A stretch of 64,000 nt of DNA, from NCBI GenBank assembly GCA_021613375.1, contig CM038704.1, positions 3,891,905 to 3,955,904 of the forward strand. Reading direction: 5' to 3'. The position numbers were made by a program, and so were the translations under genes. Within the stretch, counting starts at the first letter, position 1. Each line of letters starts with the position of its first letter. The DNA comes from Megaleporinus macrocephalus (Eukaryota > Chordata > Actinopteri > Characiformes > Anostomidae). The notes beneath the pieces were generated by a model. It had not been told where the DNA came from. It did no database searches and worked only from the letters and a program-made list of their open reading frames with translations. Positions 21,717-33,200 of the stretch are shown here, in pieces.

Positions 21717-22352
21717 CATGTTTAACCTGGTACACAGTCAAGATACAGAATAGTTTATCTACTAAGTATCTACTAAATAAATCACATACTGCACCTTTAA
21801 TGATAATCTCTGCACAACTATTCAAATACCCTACCGCGACACCGGTTCGCCACAAAAGACCAGACTTTAATCAAGCTGTAAACAAGTGTTTGTTGTTCAT
21901 TGTCTTTACAGTTTTGTCAAAAGCACAAAGCCAAATGTTTTCCAGAAAGCCGAGCGGAGATCCGGTGTCCGCTCCTGTTCGCAGACCAGCCAGGAGAAGT
22001 GATTAAAATCTGCTGCACCTGGCGCAAACCGTGCTGTTTGAACATTAACTAAAAGGCCTTAATTAAAATGGCTGCAGTGCCAAGATTTCGCTCTACCTCA
22101 TGCCTCCGCATTTTAATGGGAGATAAGACGCTCTGGCCCTGGACGCACAGCAGATGATGGAAGTCCATTCTGTTGCTTCTTCTTCGTCCTGATCTGTTGC
22201 ACAAACAGAGCTGCTGGAATTGTGTGCGGGGGGCTTTGTTTGAATTTTGTGGCAGAGGCAAATATTTTTACACCACCAAAAAAAAAAAAAATCTGCTTTC
22301 GTTTGAACAACAGACAAGAACCAAACACATTCTGGGGCGTTTGTAGCACTGC
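21717..22352. other. Unique block, possible conserved non-coding element
   Basis: Contains ttaattaa (22059-22066) within ggccttaattaaaatggc, a poly-A run (22278-22291) and otherwise unique sequence. The frames on either strand carry no domain. Confidence 0.35.
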
Positions 22353-23262
22353 AGTACACTCTTGTGTCTACACTCACTGTCCACCTTATCAGCTCCACTG
22401 ACCATACAGGAGCTCCACTTACAGACTGTAGCTCATCTGATTCTCTGTATACTTTATTACTCTGTTCTTTAATGATCAGGACCCCCACAGGACCACCACA
22501 GAGCAGCTACTATTAGGGCAATGGGCCATTCTCAACACTGCAGTGACACTGACATGGTGGTGCTGGAGTGTTTAAACACCTCAATGTCACTGCTGGACTG
22601 AGAATCGTCCACTAACCAAAACTATCCAGACAGCAGTGTCCTGTGGGCGGCGTCCTGTGTCCACTGATGAAGGACTAGAGGATCTACAAGGTGGACCAGC
22701 AAGTAGTATGAGTGTCTAATAGAGTGGACAGTGAGTGGACACAGTGGTTAAACACTCCAGCAGCAGCACTGCTGTGTCTGATCCACTCGCACCAGCACAC
22801 TGTCACTGCAGTGGTCCACCTTGTAGATGTAAAGTCAGAGACAGTAGCTCATCTGCTGCTGCACAGTTTGTGTTCTTCTAGTTCTTTATCAGTGGACAAA
22901 GGACGCCGCCCACAGGACACTGCTGTCTGGATAGTTTTGGTCAGTGGACGATTCTCAGTCCAGCAGTGACACGGAGGTGTTTAAACACTCCAGCAGCAGC
23001 AGCACTGCTGTGTCTGATCCACTCACACCTGCACAACACACACTAACTAACACACCACCACCATGTCAGTGTCACTGCAGTGCTGAGAATGGCCCACCTC
23101 CCTAATAGTAGCTGCTCTGTGGGGGTCCTGTGGGGGTCCTGATCATTAAAGAAAAGAGTAATAAAGTATACAGAGAATCAGATGAACTACAGTCTGTAAT
23201 TGTAGCTCCTGTATGGTCAGTGGAGCTGCTAATACAGAGAGCGAGTGCAGCTGTATCTACTG
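22353..23262. mobile_element. Foldback transposon family C, long palindrome
   Basis: The left arm (22353-22735) reads as the complement of the right arm (22745-23262): cagctccactgaccatacag versus ctgtatggtcagtggagctg, gtatactttattactctg versus cagagtaataaagtatac, and so on. The centre lies near 22740. Partial copies occur at 19565, 26575 and 56955. There is no coding capacity; it behaves like a non-autonomous long-TIR element. The right-hand arm contains an internal repeat of the ccagcagcagcactgctgtg phrase. Confidence 0.85.
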
Positions 23263-23650
23263 CAGAGGCCAGTGAGTGTGTAGCAGCTGTCATTCTCCAT
23301 TAGACCTCCTGCGTGGTGGTGAGTAAGTATGATAAATGCAGAGAGACTGCGACTGTCATTTAAAGCAATAATAGAAATTTATTAGATGAAAGCGTTCGCG
23401 GCCGTGCATCACTGAATACCCACCTTCGTGATTAATGGTATGTCTCCAGTTCTGCGTTGGTGATAAATGTAAAAGATTCCAGCAAACAAACAAATAAGTG
23501 CAGCCTTCCTGAAGAGACGTGTTTAAATAACTCACTACAGGAGATTATTGGTTTAGGCCGTACGACTGAGTCCACATATGCTTTGAATCTTACTTACAGT
23601 CACAGATTTACTAGTACATTCGGTAACACTTCCTTTATGAATCCTGTGTT
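23263..23650. other. Unique sequence, nothing recognised
   Basis: Mixed composition; the short frame at 23457-23732 runs into the SINE and has no domain. Confidence 0.3.
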
Positions 23651-23654
23651 TGTA

Positions 23655-23945
23655 ATTTACATCCATCCATTATCTTCTGCTTTGGCTGGAGCCAATCCCA
23701 GCATCATCGGGCGAAGTTGGGTACACCACTGACAGTTCACCAGTCCATCACATGGCCAACATTTACTCACACCTGCGATCAGTTTAGAGTGAGGATCCTA
23801 ACATGTATGTGTTTGGACTGTGGGAGGAAACCGGAGTACCCGGAGGAACCCACTCAAACACAGAGAGACCATACACACTCCACACAGAACCACCCGGACC
23901 GGGAATCCCACCCAGATCATCTTACTGTCAGGAGACAGAGCTGAC
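23655..23945 (-). mobile_element. SINE, minus-strand copy, nearly complete
   Basis: The tail at the left (catccatccattatcttctg, ccaatcccagcatcatcggg, accagtccatcacatggcc) leads through ctgtgggaggaaaccggagt and catacacactccacacagaa to a degraded B box (gtgggattcccgg in reverse complement) and the head at 23945, where the 20-bp array begins. Confidence 0.85.
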
Positions 23946-24934
23946 CACTACACCACCGTACTGACCACTACTCCACCGTACTGACCACTACACCACCATA
24001 CAAACCACTACACCACCATACTAACCACTACACCACCATACTGACCACTACACCACCATACTGACCACTACACCACCGTACTGACCACTACACCACCATA
24101 CTGACCACTACTCCACCATACTAACCACTACACCACCATACTAACCACTACACCACCATACTAACCACTACACCACCATACTGACCACTACACCACCGTA
24201 CTAACCACTACACCTCCATACTAACCACTACACCACCGTACTAACCACTACACCACCGTACTAACCACTACACCTCCATACTAACCACTACACCACCGTA
24301 CTAACCACTACACCACCATACTAACCACTACACCACCATACTGACCACTACACCACCATACTAACCACTACACCACCATACTAACCACTACTCCACCATA
24401 CTAACCACTACTCACTAACCACTACACCACCGTACTAACCACTACACCTCCATACTAACCACTACACCACCGTACTAACCACTACACCACCATACTAACC
24501 ACTACACCTCCATACTAACCACTACACCACCGTACTAACCACTACACCTCCATACTAACCACTACACCACCATACTGACCACTACACCACCTTACTGACC
24601 ACTACTCCACCATACTAACCACTACACCACCGTACTAACCACTACACCACCGTACTAACCACTACACCACCGTACTGACCACTACACCACAGTACTAACC
24701 ACTACACCACCATACTAACCACTACACCACCGTACTGACCACTACACCACAGTACTAACCACTACACCACCATACTAACCACTACACCACCGTACTAACC
24801 ACTACACCACCGTACTAACCACTACACCACCATACTAACCACTACACCACCGTACTAACCACTACACCTCCATACTAACCACTACACCACCGTACTAACC
24901 ACTACACCACCGTACTAACCACTACACCACCCTG
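23946..24934 (-). repeat. 20-bp minisatellite, about 49 copies
   Basis: Same unit as 2193-2640 and directly continuous with the head of the SINE at 23945. One irregular unit (actactcactaaccactac near 24408) marks a small deletion. Confidence 0.97.
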
Positions 24935-25370
24935 CCCCTTAGCCATGCTTTTGGGCCCTAGCCATGCTTTTGGGCCCCTTATGAAAATGGATGAGGCATT
25001 GCGGCACCACTTTGACTTTGACTTCTGGCTATTAGGGGTCCAAGGAAAGAGGAGGGCATAATTTTACAGGGCCCTGGTTATGACAGCACCTACCAGGGGG
25101 CCCTAGAGAGTAACAGGGCATACCATTAGAGGGCCCGTGATCACAAGGGGCGCGGTTGGGGTGGGGGTGGGGGGGTTTGCCCAGGGGCCAGACTATACTT
25201 AATCTGCCCTTGCCCCTCCCATTAAATTGTGATTAACCATGTTTTTTTGGAAAGCTGGGTTGTGTTTATTAGTTTAACTTATAATAGAGCTGCATTCTGC
25301 TTGCAATCTGGATTCAGCTGAGTAAGTTAGTGCATGTAAATGTGCCATTACATTGTTCTACATAGAAGCT
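24935..25370. other. Unclassified GC-rich sequence with short duplication
   Basis: The phrase ttagccatgcttttgggccc occurs twice in succession at about 24939-24980, and several gggccc blocks follow. It is probably part of an interspersed repeat, but the class was not recognised. Confidence 0.35.
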
Positions 25371-25373
25371 ACA

Positions 25374-26515
25374 GTGGCAAGAAAAAGTAATTGGTAATAA
25401 AACTTGGTCTGATCTACATCTAAGTCCCAAGTATAGACGAACAGAATGTGCTTAACCTAAAACCACACAAACAGTTATAATATTTCATGTCTGTAAACAT
25501 TCACAGTGCTGGTGGAAAAAGGAAGTGAACCCTTGGATTTAATAACTGGTCGAACCTCCTTTGGCAGCAATAACCTCCAACAAGTGTTTCCAGTAGCTGC
25601 TGATCAGACCTGCACAACGTTCAGGAGGAATTTTGGACCACTCTTCCTTCCAGAACTGCATCAGCTAAGCTAAGTTCTTAGGATGGCTGGTGTGAACAGC
25701 TCACCTGAGGTCATTCCGCAGGACCTCTATTGGATTCAGGTCTGGACTCTGACTGGGCCACTCCAAAAGATGGATTTTTATATTTTGAATCCGCTCTGTA
25801 GTAGATTTACTTCAATGTTTAGGGTCACTGTCCTGCTGCATCACCCACCTTCTACTGAGCTTCATCTGGCGGACAGCCACCCTGACATTATTCTGTAGGA
25901 TACCTTGATAAACTTGAGAATTCACTTTCCCCTCAATGATGCTCCCACCACCATACTTCACTGTTGGGATGATGTGTTCATGTTGGTATGCAGTGTCCTT
26001 TTTACACCATATGTAACGCTACGTGTTCTTCCTGAACAGTTCAACCTTGGTTTCATCAGTCCACAAAACATCTTCCCAGTAGTGTTGAGAAGAGTCAAGG
26101 TACTCTTTGGCGAACTTAAGCTGTGCAGTGATGTTTTTTTTGGAAAGCAGCAGCTTCCTCCATGATGTCCTGCCATGAACATCATGCCTGTTCAATGATT
26201 TGAGTATGGTACGCTCATGAACAGAGATGTTAACAAGTTCCAATGATTCCCTCAGGCCTTTAGCTGTTACTCTAGGGTTCTTACCTCTCTTAGTCAACTT
26301 GTTGGGGCGCCCACTTCTAGGGGCAGTAGCCACAGTACTAAATGGTCTCCATTTGTAAACACTGTGTCTAACTGTGGATGGTTAATACCTAAAGTCTTGG
26401 AGATTACTCTGTAACCCTTTCCAATTTTATGCAAATCAACAATTCTTGGTTGTAGGTCTTTGGAAATCTCTTGCTGGCAAAGCATGGTTCACATCAGCAG
26501 ATACTTTTTTGTGAA
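25374..26515 (-). mobile_element. Tc1-like transposon, minus strand, near full length
   Basis: The left end reads cagtggcaagaaaaagtaat, the terminal motif of a known teleost Tc1-like group. The right end is truncated before its own terminal repeat. It encloses a broken transposase gene on the minus strand. It is followed on the right by family C sequence. Confidence 0.87.
25690..26485 (-). pseudogene. Tc1-like transposase, all three catalytic regions visible, frame broken
   Basis: In minus-strand order: an N-terminal helix-turn-helix piece (KEISKDLQPRIVDLHKIGKG-like, 26400-26480), the linker RSGRPNKLTKRGK (near 26300), a second DNA-binding part (ILKSLNRHDVHGRTSWRK) and the first catalytic aspartate in WTDETKVELF (near 26030). 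Then, in another frame, GGGSIIEGKV and the second aspartate in MQQDSD (near 25835). An internal stop follows, then SPDLNPIE (near 25750). Frame changes and the stop inactivate it. The triad residues themselves are retained. Confidence 0.88.
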
Positions 26516-26574
26516 ACTAAAGATGAACATGTAGCTCTAACAGTTGGGTTGTGGTTGGGAAGGAGTGATAAGTG

Positions 26575-27045
26575 GTGACGTTCCCTTTACAGCCTGTGCT
26601 GGCGCGAGTGAATCAGACACAACAGTGCAACTGTGTCCACTCACTGTCCACTCTATTAGACACTCCTACTACTTGCTGGTCAACCTTGTAGATGTAAAGT
26701 CAGAGACAGTAGCTCATCTGCTGCTGCACAGTTTGTGTTCCTCTAGTTCTTCATCAGTGGACACAGGACACTGCTGTCTAGATAGTTTTGGTTGGTGGAT
26801 GATTCTCAGTCCAGCAGAGGCACTGAAGTGTTTAAACACTCCAGCAGCAGCACTGCTGTGTCTGATCCACTCACACCAGCACAACACACACCCACCCCCC
26901 TAATAGTATCTGCTCTGTGGTGGTCCTGTGGGGGCCCCGATCATTAAAGAACAGAGTAATAAAGTATACAGAGAATCAGATGGATCTGTAAGTGGAGCTC
27001 CTGTATGGTCAGTGGAGCTGATACAGTGGACGGTGAGTGTAAATA
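26575..27045 (+). mobile_element. Foldback transposon family C, partial copy
   Basis: Matches the right arm of 22353-23262 in order: gtccactctattagacactc, ttgtagatgtaaagtcagag, gcacagtttgtgttcctcta, ccagcagcagcactgctgtg, gtggtcctgtggggg, aagtatacagagaatcag, gctcctgtatggtcagtgga. The left arm is missing. Confidence 0.8.
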
Positions 27046-27189
27046 TGAAAAGGTTGGTTTTTTTTGGTTGTTTCCTTGTGTTCCCATAGCAACATAATTT
27101 GCAAACTTTACAACCAGGCACATATTTCTCTGGACTCTGAGACTATATTTGTTCCTGTTTTTATATCGTACTCTTTCATTTGAACCCAG

Positions 27190-27440
27190 TGCGGATGTTT
27201 TGCTGCCCTGGCTCCTGAACGGCTTGCTGCCATTGAAGGAGCCATGAATTCTGTTCTGTATCAGGTCTCAAGTAGACGGTCTGATTGTGAACTGAAGCTA
27301 AAACATAATTGAGTTATGCAGCAAGACAAAGACCCTCAACTGAAAAGCAAATCCACATCCTGAACGACTGAAAAGAAATGAAATTCACGTTTTTTTGGGG
27401 GGCCTTGCCAAAGTGCTGCCCTTGCCCAGAGTCTCAAACA
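27190..27440 (+). pseudogene. Tc1-like transposase fragment
   Basis: Plus-strand pieces ATxEGAMNSVLYQV (near 27230-27270), MQQDKDP (second catalytic aspartate, about 27316-27336) and KSTS-ERLKK...FFWGALPK follow the order of a Tc1-like transposase C-terminal half. It is frameshifted and has neither ends nor the first aspartate. It belongs to a different subfamily from the copy at 25374-26515. Confidence 0.65.
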
Positions 27441-27579
27441 AGCAGTTCATGCTCAAAATCCTTACCAGCATATCTGAATAGAAGGGCCTACTGCCAGAAG
27501 ACTCTGAGTAATAGTTTTTTTTAGTCATGTGATTTAGACAACATTGAAAATCCAGATGGAGGCAGTGCCTGAAGAACAG

Positions 27580-27735
27580 ATCGAAGAAGATGGAGATGGA
27601 GGTGAGAAACATAGTGGAGGAGATGGAGGTGAAGAACAGACTGGAGGAGATGGAATGTAGAGCAGAGTGGAGGAGATGAGGGTGTAGAACATAGTGGAGG
27701 AGATAAAGGTAAGGAGATATCAGGAGAGAAAAATA
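27580..27735. repeat. Degenerate GA-rich tandem repeat
   Basis: A unit of about 36 bp (gtggaggagatggaggtgaa, gaacatagtggaggagat) is repeated about four times with considerable divergence. Confidence 0.7.
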
Positions 27736-27829
27736 CAAACAGAACATCACAGTAGACGTTAAAGGTGATGCTGATGTGATGAAGAGAGATTTAAGCTGAA
27801 CTGAAAAATGGGATGCTATCGAGCAGCAG

Positions 27830-28275
27830 ATGTCCTTCTACTCAACAACTACACTCTCCTCCAGACACCCTCCTATTTCTTCTACTCAAGAACCCCAGAC
27901 TTCCTTTTACTTAAGAATGGTTTTCTCCTCCAGACATCCTTCAACTTAAGTACTACCTTCTTCTCTAGACAACCTTCTTCTCAAGAACTCAAGACAACCT
28001 TCTACTCAAGAACTACCCTCTCATCTGGACGTCTTTCTTCTCAAGAACTACCTTTTCTTTCAGACATCCTTTAGCTCAAGAACTACGTTCTCCAGACGTC
28101 CTTCAACTTAAGTACTACCTTCTGCTCTGGATGTCCTTCTACTCAAGAACCACCTTTTCTTCCAGACGTCCTTCAGCTTAAGTACTACCTTCTCCTCTGG
28201 ACGTCCTTCTACTCAAGAACTACCTTCTAATCCAGACCTTCTTCTACTCAAGTATCCTTTACTTTTAGACAACCT
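27830..28275. repeat. 35-bp minisatellite, about 13 degenerate copies
   Basis: Unit gacgtccttctactcaagaa plus ctaccttctcctctg, with variants gacatccttcaacttaagta and others. Alternating 'ctcaagaact' and 'cttaagtact' types suggest a partly dimeric organisation. Confidence 0.88.
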
Positions 28276-28458
28276 CTGAAAGAAAACAAACAAAAACATA
28301 CAACTGTGTGTTGGCGGTTGGTGGACCTCGATACCGAGGAGCTCCACAACGTCTGTGGTTTGGTTTTCTTTTACTGTCCTGTGGATCAACCAGCACCACA
28401 CACTCAACTCCGCCCCTGTCGTCATTAACGTTACGCTGTTTACTTACCGTAACGTACG

Positions 28459-28776
28459 CTTTTAAATCTATCACCAGTGTTCACCCCAGATCACCCTCAC
28501 ACACTACAATACTCACTCCTACTGATCACCAGAACCATCAGCTCAGCTTCTCCTTCACCAGTTCTCCTGTTTCCACCTTAAATGGAGGTGGAGGTACGTT
28601 CTGGCTCCTGCTGCACTGTTTAAGGTGGAACAGGAAAACTGGTGAAGGAGAAGCTGAGCTGATGGTGCTGGTGGTCAGTAGGAGTGAGCTGCTTCACCCT
28701 TGTGTGCTCGGTAGGAGTGAGTATTGTAGAGTGAACATTTGGTCTGGGGGTGATGTGACTGATGAGAGATTTAAAA
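28459..28776. mobile_element. Foldback element with about 130-bp arms
   Basis: The left arm (ttttaaatctatcacc ... cagcttctccttcaccag ... ccaccttaaa) is the complement of the right arm (tttaaggtgg ... ctggtgaaggagaagctg ... gatgagagatttaaaa). They are separated by a short loop near 28580-28618. The right arm carries an extra insertion of about 32 bp flanked by a repeated gtaggagtgag. There is no coding capacity. Confidence 0.85.
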
Positions 28777-29379
28777 CTACAGCTACAAGAAACTGGAACA
28801 GGAAGTTCAGTCTCTCGTTCTGACCTCAGACGAAGGTTCGGCCAGTTTTGCTGCCATTGTTCAGCCAATTTCTTGCATTCTTTTCCCTCGCAAACAAAAA
28901 CTTTTGGTACTCACCTGAAGCTGATCCAAGATCATGTTTCATGTGTCTATATAATTCCATCCAGTGTTATATAAGAACTGTAAGCTGAGCCTAGATCAGC
29001 ATTCTTACTCTGATAAGTTTGATAAATGTGCAGGCAGCTTATTAGCCATTTCAAGCAATAACAACTTTCTGCCTGGGAGCTTTTATAGGTGGACGTCTGG
29101 TTCCCATCACCACCACTATGAACAACTCTGACTCTTAAAGAAGGTCTGCCAAGAGGAGCCGACTCCCCCTAAGTCTAAGTCTAAGAAAGATGATCAAGGG
29201 TTTAGGACTGGTGGAGGAAACTCAACAACCCTTTGGTATGAAGATGATTCAACGCTCTGGAAGACGTGAAGGCCCTTATGAGAAATTCTAAAGAGCAGAG
29301 TGAACAGATGGGAGCTCTATATGATGAAAACTATGGTTACTAAGCTCACTATTAATGGAGATGATATGCAAATCGTGGA
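28777..29379. other. Unique sequence, nothing recognised
   Basis: Contains ctaagtctaagtctaag (about 29170) as a short local triplication. No exon or repeat family was recognised. Confidence 0.3.
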
Positions 29380-29680
29380 CAGCTCTTGAACACTTCAATC
29401 AATTATCGTTATCAACGGAAGATCCAGCACTCGAGAATAGATCTCCAAATGCCAAATGTAATTTGTCTCTCCAAACAAAGCTCAGAATTGTCCAGGCTGT
29501 GGTCTTCTTTGAGGTTCTTCATGGACGTGAAAGCTGCACAAGCGAGGCAGGAAAAAGAGTGATGCCTTTGATCTATCTTTGGTGCTGGCGAGGACTTTTA
29601 AGAGAGTCTTGGACGGCAGAGAAGCCAAACAAATGCATCCTTGCCCAGCTCGAGCCTCACCTTCTACCAGACTGTTACAT
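29380..29680 (+). pseudogene. Non-LTR retrotransposon reverse transcriptase C-terminal remnant
   Basis: The plus-strand frame reads ...LENRSPNAKCNLSLQTKLRIVQAVVF...GRESCTSEAGKR...YLWCWRGLLRESWTAEKPNKCILAQLEP. This follows the well-known C-terminal pattern of LINE reverse transcriptases (TKLRLVQAxVFPxxxYGxESWTxKK...LWCWRRxLRxSWTARxxNxxIL). The catalytic motifs upstream are absent, so it is a 5'-truncated fragment. The clade (RTE/BovB-like?) is not certain. Confidence 0.7.
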
Positions 29681-29714
29681 TCATATTATTTACTCAGCAA
29701 AACACTTTATTATT

Positions 29715-30035
29715 AAATATTAAACAGTATTAATAGAGTAAGTAGTGCTTTAACATACGTCAGTGTGTTTATTTAACCCTTTCCAAGCTTCTCCTAAACA
29801 ACCCAGTATTATTATCAGTTCTCATCTAATACCTGCTTTGACTGCTCAGTACTTCATTAAGCTAAATCAAGATTTGCTGCTGAAGGAACTGAACACATTC
29901 ATACAATGTCTGGGGCGTCCAGGAGAAATCTGGAACCTAACTTTGTTCTTCAAACTGGATCAAGATCTGATCTACTTCTCTCACAATAACATATTCATGA
30001 TACTTTGTATTGTATGTATGATTATTTACATCTGT
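29715..30035 (+). mobile_element. Internal part of the MITE found complete at 56341-56778
   Basis: Nearly identical to 56397-56705: gtcagtgtgtttatttaac, ccaagcttctcctaaaca, ctgctgaaggaactgaacac, tctggggcgtccaggag, ctgatctacttctctcacaa. The terminal repeats are missing. It follows the LINE remnant directly. Confidence 0.88.
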
Positions 30036-30249
30036 TCTAATCAGATCTGCTGTTCTTACTGGTGAACATACACGACACCTATACCAATGTGAAATAAAAT
30101 ATAAGTCTATTTATAGCCTATCTACCTTTAGCAGATCTTAACTATTTGTTATAATAACAACAACGGTATTTATATAATTATTAATAATAGACACAATATA
30201 TAATGAACTAGAACATATAAAAAAACATATTTGATATTAATAATCATAA
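30036..30249. other. AT-rich linker
   Basis: AT-rich sequence between the MITE fragment and the giant array; nothing recognised. Confidence 0.3.
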
Positions 30250-33200
30250 TGGCGGCATGGTGGTGTAGTGGTTAGTATGGTGGTGTAGTGGTCAGTATGG
30301 TGGTATAGTGGTTAGTACGGTGGTGTAGTGGTTAGTATGGTGGTGTAGTGGTTAGTATGGTGGTGTAGTGGTTAGTAAGGTGGTGTAGTGGTTAGTATGG
30401 TGGTGTAGTGGTCAGTATGGTGGTGTAGTGATTAGTACGGTGGTGTAGTGGTTAGTATGGTGGTGTAGTGGTTAGTATGGTGGTGTAGTGGTCAGTATGG
30501 TGGTGTAGTGGTCAGTATGGTGGTGTAGTGGTTAGTATGGTGGTGTAGTGGTTAGTATGGTGGTGTAGTGGTCAGTATGGTGGTGTAGTGATTAGTATGG
30601 TGGTGTAGTGGTAAGTATGGTGGTGTAGTGGTTAGTATGGTGGTGTAGTGGTCAGTATGGTGGTGTAGTGGTTAGTACGGTGGTGTAGTGGTTAGTACGG
30701 TGGTGTAGTGTTTAGTACGGTGGTGTAGGGGTCAGTATGGTGGTGTAGGGGTCAGTATGGTGGTGTAGTGTTTAGTACGGTGGTGTAGTGTTTAGTATGG
30801 TGGTGTAGTGGTTAGTATGGTGGTGTAGTGGTTAGTACGGTGGTGTAGTGGTCAGTATGGTGGTGTAGTGATTAGTATGGTGGTGTAGTGGTTAGTATGG
30901 TGGTGTAGTGGTTAGTATGGTGGTGTAGTGGTCAGTATGGTGGTGTAGTGGTTAGTACGGTGGTGTAGTGGTTAGTACGGTGGTGTAGTGTTTAGTACAG
31001 TGGTGTAGGGGTCAGTACGGTGGTGTAGGGGTCAGTATGGTGGTGTAGTGGTTAGTACGGTGGTGTAGTGGTCAGTATGGTGGTGTAGTGGTTAGTATGG
31101 TGGTGTAGTGGTTAGTACGGTGGTGTAGTGGTCAGTATGGTGGTGTAGTGGTTAGTACGGTGGTGTAGTGGTTAGTATGGTGGTGTAGTGGTTAGTATGG
31201 TGGTGTAGTGGTCAGTATGGTGGTGTAGTGGTCAGTATGGTGGTGTAGTGGTTAGTATGGTGGTGTAGTGGTTAGTACGGTGGTGTAGTGGTCAGTATGG
31301 TGGTGTAGTGGTTAGTATGGTGGTGTAGTGGTTAGTATGGTGGTGTAGTGGTTAGTATGGTGGTGTAGTGGTTAGTATGGTGGTGTAGTGGTTAGTACGG
31401 TGGTGTAGTGGTTAGTACGGTGGTGTAGTGGTCAGTATGGTGGTGTAGTGGTTAGTATGGTGGTGTAGTGGTTAGTATGGTGGTGTAGTGGTTAGTATGG
31501 TGGTGTAGTGGTCAGTATGGTGGTGTAGTGGTTAGTACGGTGGTGTAGTGGTTAGTATGGTGGTGTAGTGGTCAGTATGGTGGTGTAGTGGTTAGTACGG
31601 TGGTGTAGTGTTTAGTATGGTGGTGTAGTGGTTAGTATGGTGGTGTAGTGGTCAGTATGGTGGTGTAGTGGTCAGTACGGTGGTGTAGTGTTTAGTACAG
31701 TGGTGTAGGGGTCAGTACGGTGGTGTAGGGGTCAGTATGGTGGTGTAGTGGTTAGTATGGTGGTGTAGTGGTCAGTACTGTGGTGTAGTGGTCAGTATGG
31801 TGGTGTAGTGGTTAGTACAGTGGTGTAGTGGTTAGTATGGCGGTGTACTGGCCAGTACGGTGGTGTAGTGTTTAGTACGGTGGTGTAGTGGTCAGTATGG
31901 TGGTGTAGTGGTCAGTATGGTGGTGTAGTGGTCAGTATGGTGGTGTAGTGGTTAGTATGGTGGTGTAGTGGTTAGTACGGTGGTGTAGTGGTCAGTATGG
32001 TGGTGTAGTGGTTAGTATGGTGGTGTAATGGTTAGTATGGTGGTGTAGTGGTTAGTATGGTGGTGTAGTGGTTAGTATGGTGGTGTAGTGGTCAGTACAG
32101 TGGTGTGTGGTTAGTATGGTGGTGTAGTGGTTAGTACGGTGGTGTAGTGGTTAGTACGGTGGTGTAGTGTTTAGTACGGTGTTGTAGTGGTCAGTATGGT
32201 GGTGTAGTGGTTAGTATGGTGGTGTAGTGGTCAGTATGGTGGTGTAGTGGTTAGTATGGTGGTGTAGTGGTTAGTACGGTGGTGTAGTGGTCAGTATGGT
32301 GGTGTAGTGGTCAGTATGGTGGTGTAATGGTTAGTATGGTGGTGTAGTGGTTAGTATGGTGGTGTAGTGGTTAGTACGGTGGTGTATTGGTCAGTACAGT
32401 GGTGTGTGGTTAGTACGGTGGTGTAGTGGTTAGTATGGTGGTGTAGTGGTTAGTACGGTGGTGTGGTGGTCAGTATGGTGGTGTAGTGGTTAGTATGGTG
32501 GTGTAGTGGTTAGTATGGTGGTGTAGTGGTTAGTATGGCGGTGTAGTGGTCAGTACGGTGGTGTAGTGTTTAGTACGGTGTTGTAGTGGTCAGTATGGTG
32601 GTGTAGTGGTTAGTATGGTGGTGTAGTGGTTAGTATGGTGGTGTAGTGGTTAGTATGGTGGTGTAGTGGTTAGTATGGCGGTGTAGTGGTCAGTACGGTG
32701 GTGTAGTGTTTAGTACAGTGGTGTAGTGGTCAGTATGGTGGTGTAGTGGTTAGTATGGTGGTGTAGTGGTTAGTAAGGTGGTGTAGTGGTTAGTATGGTG
32801 GTGTAGTGGTCAGTATGGTGGTGTAGTGGTCAGTATGGTGGTGTAGTGGTTAGTATGGTGGTGTAGTGGTCAGTATGGTGGTGTAGTGGTTAGTATGGTG
32901 GTGTAGTGGTTAGTATGGTGGTGTAGTGGTTAGTATGGTGGTGTAGTGGTTAGTATGGTGGTGTAGTGGTCAGTATGGTGGTGTAGTGGTTAGTACGGTG
33001 GTGTAGTGGTTAGTACGGTGGTGTAGTGGTTAGTACGGTGGTGTAGTGGTTAGTATGGTGGTGTAGTGGTCAGTATGGTGGTGTAGTGGTTAGTATGGTG
33101 GTGTAGTGGTTAGTAAGGTGGTGTAGTGGTTAGTATGGTGGTGTAGTGGTCAGTATGGTGGTGTAGTGATTAGTACGGTGGTGTAGTGGTTAGTATGGTG

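Noticed and set aside
28308..28823. A 171-codon plus-strand frame
   Set aside because: It spans the foldback hairpin; the complementary arm gives a mirrored false frame.
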